From Lathyrus oleraceus (lineage: Eukaryota; Streptophyta; Magnoliopsida; Fabales; Fabaceae), in the NCBI RefSeq assembly GCF_024323335.1, contig NC_066584.1:240029994-240093993 (forward strand): a stretch of DNA of 64,000 nucleotides, in the 5' to 3' direction. The translations under genes were made by a program, and so were the position numbers. Within the stretch, counting starts at the first letter, position 1, and the number at the start of each line of letters is the position of its first letter. The notes under the pieces are model-generated. The model searched no databases. It was not told the origin of the DNA and worked only from the letters and a program-made list of their open reading frames with translations. Positions 58,498 through 64,000 of this stretch are shown here, piece after piece.

Positions 58498-61400
58498 GTT
58501 GGTTCCTAACCCCATTGAATACAATGATCCTTCTCCTTCTTCCAATTTTGAATTCCCTGTGTTTGAAGCCGAGGAGGAAAGTGATGTATAAGTAAGAAAT
58601 GAATTGTCTCGTCTTCGTGAGCAAGATGAAAAGATTATTCAACCGTTTGAAGAGCAGATTGAGCTAGTCAACTTGGGTTCCGAAGATGATGTGAAGGAAG
58701 TCAAGATTGGGTCTCGTTTGTGTCCAGATGCTAAGAAGGGGTTGATTGATCTTCTTCGAGAGTATTCAGATGTGTTTGCTTGGTCATATCAAGACATGCC
58801 TGGGTTGGATTCTAATATTGTGGAGCATAGATTGCCCTTGAAGCCAGAATGCCCGTCAGTCAAGCAGAAGTTGAGAAGAACGCATCCTGATATGGCTGTG
58901 AAGATAAAAGAGGAAGTTCAGAAGCAGATTGATGCCGATTTCCTTGTAACCACTGAGTATCCGCAATGGGTGGCCAATATTATGCATGTACCGAAGAAGG
59001 ATGGAAAGTCCGCATGCGTGTTCACTATAGAGATTTGAATAAAGCCAGTTCGAAAGATGATTTCCCTCTGCCACACATTGATATATTGGTAGACAACACT
59101 GCTAAATTCAAAGTCTTTTCATTTATGGATGGATTTTCCGGATATAATCAGATTAAAATGGCACCCGAGGATATGGATAAGACCATATTCATTACACCCT
59201 AGGGAACATTCTGTTATAGAGTGATGCCTTTCGGTCTAAATAATGTTGGTGCAACTTACCAGAGAGCAATGACTACTCTTTTTCATGATATGATGCATAA
59301 AGAGATTGAAGTATATGTCAATGACATGATTGCTAAATCGATTGATGAAGAGGAACATGTTGAGCATTTGTTGAAGCTATTCCAGCGTTTGAGGAAGTAT
59401 AAACTCCGCTTGAATCCCAATAAGTGTACTTTTGGTGTTCGTTCTGGTAAGTTGTTGGGCTTTATTGTCAGTGAGAAGGGTATTGAAGTTGATCCTGCCA
59501 AGGTCAAAGCAATACAAGAGATGCCTGCACCCAAAACTGAGAAGCAAGTCAGGGGTTTTCTCGGCCACTTGAATTATATTTCCAGATTCATTTCACACAT
59601 GACTGCCACATGCGCGCCTATATTCAAGCTTCTCTAGAAAGATCAGTCTTGTGATTAGACCAGAGACTGCCAGAAAGCATTTGATAATATCAAGGAATAT
59701 TTGCTTGAACCTCCTATTTTGTCTCCATCTGTGGAAGGAAGACCGTTGATCATGTATTTGACTGTGTTAGAAGATAGTATGGGTTTTGTTCTTGGTCAGC
59801 AAAATGAGACTGGGAAGAAAGAATTTGCAATTTACTACCTCAGTAAGAAGTTCACCGACTGTGAGACTCGATATTCCATGCTTGAGAAGACTTGTTGCGC
59901 ATTGGCTTGGGCTGCTAAGCGTCTGCATCAATATATGTTGAATCATACCACTTGGTTGATATCCAAAATGGATCCGATCAAGTATATATTTGAGAAGCCT
60001 ACTTTAACTAGGAGAATTGCCCGTTGGCAGATGTTGTTATTAGAGTATGATATCGAATACCGTCTCAGAAAGAGATCAAAGGTAGTATCTTGGCTGACCA
60101 TTTGGCTCACCAACCAATTGAAGATTATCAGTCAGTGCAGTATGATTTTCCTGATGAAGAGATTTTGTACTTGAAAAGGAAAGATTGTGATAAACCATTG
60201 CTAGAAAAAGGGCCAGAACCTGGTTCCCATTGGGGCATGGTATTTGATGGAGCTGTTAATCAATATGGAAATGGCATTGGGGCAATGATTATTACTCATC
60301 AAGGCACACATCTACCCTTTACAGCTAGATTGACTTTCAAGTGTACAAACAACATGGCAGAATATGAAGCTTGCATTATGGGGCTTGAAGAGGCCATGAA
60401 TCTCAGAATCAAGTATTTGGATGTCTTCGGCGATTTGGCTTTGGTTGTGAATCAGATCAAAGGAGAATGGGAGGCGATTTAACCTGGTTTAATACCATAT
60501 AGAGATTATGCGAGGAGGATTTCAACTTTCTTTACAAAGGTTGAGTTTCATCATATCCCTCGAGATGAAAACCGGATGGCAGATGCTCTTGCAACGTTGG
60601 CGTCAAGGATTGTGGTAAAGTATTAGAATGAAGTTCCCAATTTATCTGTGATGCGTCTTGATAGGCCAGCTCATGTGTTTGCTATTGAGGAGATCAAAGA
60701 AGAGAAGTCGTGGTATTACGACATCAAACATTTTCTCCAAAGTCAAATTTACCCGTCTGGGGCATCTTTGAAAGATAAGAAGACTTTGAGAAGATTAGCC
60801 GGTAATTTCTACTTGAATGGTGAAATACTGTACAAGAGAAACTTCGACCTGGTTTTTCTCAGATGCGTGGATAGACACGAAGCAGACTTGTTGATGACCG
60901 AGGTGCATGAAGGTTCCTTTGGCACTCATTCCAATGGACATGCAATGGCGAAGAAGATGTTATGAGCAGGTTACTATTGGCTGACAATGGAATCTGACTG
61001 TTGCAAATTTGTGAAGAAATGCCACAAGTGTCAAATTTATGTTGATAAGATTCATGACCCTCTGACACTTTTGAATGGTATCTCTTCCCCATGGCCCTTC
61101 TCCATGTGGGGAAATGATATGATTGGGATGATTGAACCCAAAGCTTCGAATGGACATCGTTTCATTTTAGTGGCAATTGACTACTTCACAAAATGGGTTG
61201 AAGCGGCATCATATGCAAATGTAACCAAGCAAGTTGTTGTAAGGTTTATCAAGAATCAGATTATATGCCGTTATGGTGTGCCAAGCAAGATCATTACTGA
61301 CAATGGATCGAACTTGAATAACAATATGGTGGAAGCTCTTTGCAAGGACTTCAAGATTGCACATCATAATTCTTCTCTCTATAGAGACAAGATGAATGGG

Positions 61401-61958
61401 GCTGTTGAAGCTACAAATAAGAACATCAAAAAGATTATCCAGAAGATGGTTGTCACATATAAGGATTGGCATGAGATGCTCTCGTTTGCTTTACATGGGT
61501 ATCGTACATCCTCCCACACTTCAACAGGGGCAACCCCTTTCTCTCTCGTGTATGGTATGGAAGCAGTGCTCCCCGTAGAGGTCGACATTCCTATGTTGCG
61601 TGTGCTCATGGAAGCCAAGTTGGATGAAGCTGAATGGTGCCAGACCAGGTTTGATCAGTTGAATATGATTGAAGATAAGAGATTGACTGCCATGTGTCAT
61701 GGTCAGTTGTATCAGCAAAGAATGAAGAAAGCTTTTGATAAGAAGGTCAATCCTCGAGTGTTCAGAGAAGGTGACCTTATGCTCAAGAATATTTTGTCGT
61801 TCAAGCCAGATTCCAGAGGAAAATGGACTCCCAATTATGAAGGCCCATATGTTGTTAAGAGAGCTTTTTCAGGCGGTGCCCTGATTCTTACAACTATGGA
61901 TGGTGAAGAGTTTACTCGTCCTGTGAGTGCAGATGCAATCAAGAAATACTTCGCCTAA
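58498..61958 (+). pseudogene. pol: pol of outer element: RT, RNase H, aRH, integrase, with many stops
   Basis: Full-length colinear copy of the E1 pol, heavily damaged. Breaks include a TAA near 58588, a one-base deletion near 59009 (in GKVRM), TAG for Trp near 59200, TAG near 59635, TAG for Trp near 59657, a frameshift near 60065, TAA for Gln near 60480, TAG for Trp near 60625 and TGA for Arg near 60962. The RT catalytic YVDD has become YVND (about 59311-59322). The integrase part (60987-61958) is open, with WGNDM in place of WGIDM but with the catalytic Asp, TDNGSN and GAVEATNKN retained. Most stops are explained by C-to-T or G-to-A changes. Confidence 0.93.
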
Positions 61959-61978
61959 AAAAAGAAAATAATAGCTCG

Positions 61979-62127
61979 CTAAGTTGAAAACCCGAAAGGG
62001 CGGCTTAGGCAAAAATGAGCGTCTCGGTGGATTGAAAACCTGAAAGGGCAATCCAGGCAAAAATTAGAGACATAAAACAGAAAATAATTTCCCGATAAGT
62101 TGAGTACCCCACCTTGGGGTAACTTAT
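61979..62127 (+). ncRNA. Cluster of three stem-loops after outer pol (candidate structured RNA)
   Basis: Hairpin 1 (61979-62008): arms CTAAGTTG and CGGCTTAG, inner CCCGAAAGGG. Hairpin 2 (62029-62054): arms GGATTG and CAATCC, inner CCTGAAAGGG. Hairpin 3 (62095-62127): arms ATAAGTT and AACTTAT, inner ACCCC-acctt-GGGGT. The three stems within this one element are unrelated in sequence but built alike, and each is followed by (G)GCAAAAAT or ACAAAAATT. Pairing survives although the neighbouring pol gene is full of stops. Confidence 0.72.
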
Positions 62128-63600
62128 ACAAAAATTAGGGATTATGGCAAGTAATTGCATTCTGGTGATCTTCAGTGATTTTCGAGGACTTGTTTGAGCA
62201 CCAGGGTTGACATCGGTTCATCTCCAACAGCGGTCAAAAGCACCGTGAATACCAAGATTTTGTAGAAGGATTAAGGATCATTTGTATTCAATATACCCCT
62301 TTTCCATGTAAATTACCATTTTCAACTTTGTAAAATCTATGGAGTCTTGTCATTTACAGACTATCATTCTATTAAGTAAAGTTGAGCTTTTATCCAATTG
62401 TTTCTATTCCTATTTACTTCAGCCAATAGTTTTAAAATTTTATTATGATCATTTTAAAATTAAATCTTTAAATCAAATCAAGTTTTCTTTAATATATAAA
62501 AACGAGAAATTTTCCAAAGCAAGTAACAGTAATATCAACAACATTTTAGTGAAAGGCAAGTCCTTAAGTGTGAAGCATCTGAGGTTCCCCAAGCAGTAAC
62601 TCTTCGGGTATCCCTAGTCATCAGTATTGATTCATTTCCTCAGTAGAGTGTTGTTATCCCCAGCTAGCAGATTCAGTTCCCCAGTGGAGTTTCTTTCTGT
62701 TTCCCCAGCTGAGTTGGTTGATTCATATACTCTGTGGCGTATTGTTTTCTCTAGTGAAGTCGCCAAAATTTTTGTACATCCAAGTGGAGTTTCTTTCTCC
62801 ACCCCCAACAGAGTTTCTACCTTCCCAGCGGAGTTCGTTTTTCTCAACAGGTAGATCGTCATCAGAAGATGTTTGATCTCTCCCCAGTAGGGTTGTCTCC
62901 CATTTTATGGTGTTGACCTAAAATTCCCTACGGTTTGGATGTTTTTTTCCTCATCAGATCTCTTTCCCCAGCCAAGGTTGAGCCTTTGGGATGTTGATCT
63001 CTTTGTTCTCCAGCAGTTTGTCTCCATGGTTTTTATGGATTGACCGAGGATTGTACCAGTGATTCAATTTCTTTGCGACACCTCTGTATTCTCCGTGATC
63101 GTTTTGTTAGCATAATCACCATATATACATACACATATACATTCATATGGATTCATGATTTGCATATTTTGCATCTTCATATTTGATTTGTTTGATATTT
63201 TCATTCTCTATTATGGCGGTACTTTATCCCCATACCAAATCTAGTGTCTGTCCTCTTTCAATTGTAGAGTGTCAGCCCCTAAGCAGAAAAGACTTTAACC
63301 TTTCCCTATTTCCCCACTGAGTTTGTTTCCTCGTGGATGATTGTTATTTCAGTTTTCTCTCCAGCAAATTTTCTGGATGGAATTACTCCCCTTGAGTTAT
63401 GTCCTCATTGGGTTGAGTCTTGATTTACCATTTTCTTTCTAGCTCTTACCTAGATAGATATTTTGGTCCACTAAGAGTCTATTACCCAGTAACTGGTAAT
63501 ATTCTTCGTAGTTTGCAGTTTGTTACTTCTTGCCCAATACCCGAAAAAAGTACCATTTTTCTCCTCAGCAGTATCCCTAGTGGATCTATTCCTCGAAAAG
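62128..63600 (+). other. 3' UTR of outer element with PBS-complementary motifs
   Basis: Non-coding. Contains GTTCCCCAGTGGAGT (62676-62690), TTCCCAGCGGAGTT (about 62822-62835), and about ten weaker 'CCCCAG(C/T)' copies to 63010, mirroring the array in the E1 3' UTR. Short open frames here (for example 62627-62854 on both strands) are products of this repeat and not genes. Confidence 0.7.
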
Positions 63601-64000
63601 TATATCCTTGATATGTTCATCCTAACCGGTGACGAATATCTTTTCTTCCCCCGCAGGAGTCTATCTTCTCTTCTTTGGTATTCTACCCAGTAAAAAGGTA
63701 GTTGTAATCCCTATTCTAGTTCCTCAGAGAGTAAACCCTTGATATGTTCATTTTAACTGATGACGGGTTTCCTTCTCCTTGTGGTCTTCTACCCAGTAAC
63801 CGTAGTTGTAAATCCTACTTTATCCCCTCGCAGAGTGAATCCTTGATATGTTCATCCTAATCGGTGACGGATTTTTCTCTCCGACGGTTTTCTATCCAGT
63901 TTTTCGATAGATGTAATTCCCCTTTTTGTTATTCAGTTGGTATATCCTTGATATGTTCATCCTAACCGATGACGGGTATCCTCATTGACAGCCCCAGGCA
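63601..64000 (+). repeat. Tandem repeats with covarying stems in outer 3' UTR
   Basis: Four units of about 105-130 bp, each with CCTTGATATGTTCATCCTAA or a close variant, at about 63607, 63738, 63840 and 63947. Between them lie small hairpins: CTACC with GGTAG (63683-63701), CTAC with GTAG (63789-63805) and CTATC with GATAG (63892-63910). The array probably continues past the window edge. Confidence 0.8.

Larger units (their letters stand above)
5659..64000 (+). mobile_element. Outer Tat/Ogre LTR retrotransposon, old, split by two insertions, 3' end off window
   Basis: A plus-strand Ty3/gypsy Tat-lineage element. The 5' LTR starts TGTAAGACCCC at 5659, the same terminal sequence as E1, so the two are related subfamilies. 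Its own DNA is 5659-11233 plus 55646-64000; the 44 kb between is E1 and E2. Order: LTR, gag (first part), [E1][E2], gag (rest), protease, intron, RT-RNaseH-aRH-integrase, structured 3' UTR. The 3' LTR lies beyond the window. All coding parts carry stops and frameshifts. The LTR 3' end, primer site and ORF1 expected before gag are absent. It is the oldest insertion here because both other elements sit inside it. Confidence 0.9.

Overview
This is nuclear plant DNA, almost certainly from a legume and most likely the tribe Fabeae (pea, vetch, lentil and grass-pea relatives). The reasons are an intron-rich LEUNIG-type gene and three very large Ty3/gypsy retrotransposons of the Tat/Ogre type, with LTRs of about 5 to 6 kb, a tRNA-Arg-type primer-binding site, an extra ORF before gag and an intron between protease and reverse transcriptase. 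No bacterial, organellar or CRISPR features are present. The species cannot be fixed from the sequence alone.

Layout. (1) 1-2700: the 5' part of a LEUNIG/LEUNIG_HOMOLOG (LUH) corepressor gene on the minus strand. Eight exons are visible and the gene runs off the left edge. (2) 2700-5658: an AT-rich spacer, then two decayed, intron-retaining host pseudogene fragments on the minus strand: GCN1/ILITYHIA at 3345-4030 and an FAD-dependent amine-oxidase-like gene at 4815-5299. (3) 5659-64000: an old plus-strand Tat/Ogre element (here 'outer') that runs off the right edge. Its gag gene is split by two later insertions. (4) 11234-37158: a complete 25.9 kb Ogre on the minus strand ('E1'), with nearly identical LTRs, a TSD of ATGAC, ORF1, gag, a frameshifted protease, and an open RT-RNaseH-aRH-integrase frame. 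(5) 37168-55645: an 18.5 kb plus-strand Tat/Ogre-like element ('E2') from a different LTR family, with a TSD of CCTAG, no ORF1, and deletions in gag, protease and pol.

History. The TSDs overlap by one base (ATGAC and CCTAG within ATGACCTAG). This gives an order: the outer element first, then E2 in its gag gene, then E1 four bases to the left of E2. LTR divergence agrees: E2 LTRs differ by roughly 1-2 % in the part I compared, while E1 LTRs differ at about seven substitutions and two single-base indels in 6 kb.

Most unusual signals. Just after the pol stop codon, all three elements carry a cluster of hairpins whose stems differ in sequence but keep pairing; several are capped by CCC-GNRA-GGG. 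Their 3' regions also carry multiple short sequences complementary to their own primer-binding site, that is, identical to the 3' end of the presumed primer tRNA. The E2 LTR contains a 31-bp minisatellite whose two unit types form different hairpins with the same loop, and a repeated TACGTAGGC-plus-hairpin motif that also occurs in the other LTR family. Together these suggest a structured RNA layer in Ogre elements that protein annotation misses.
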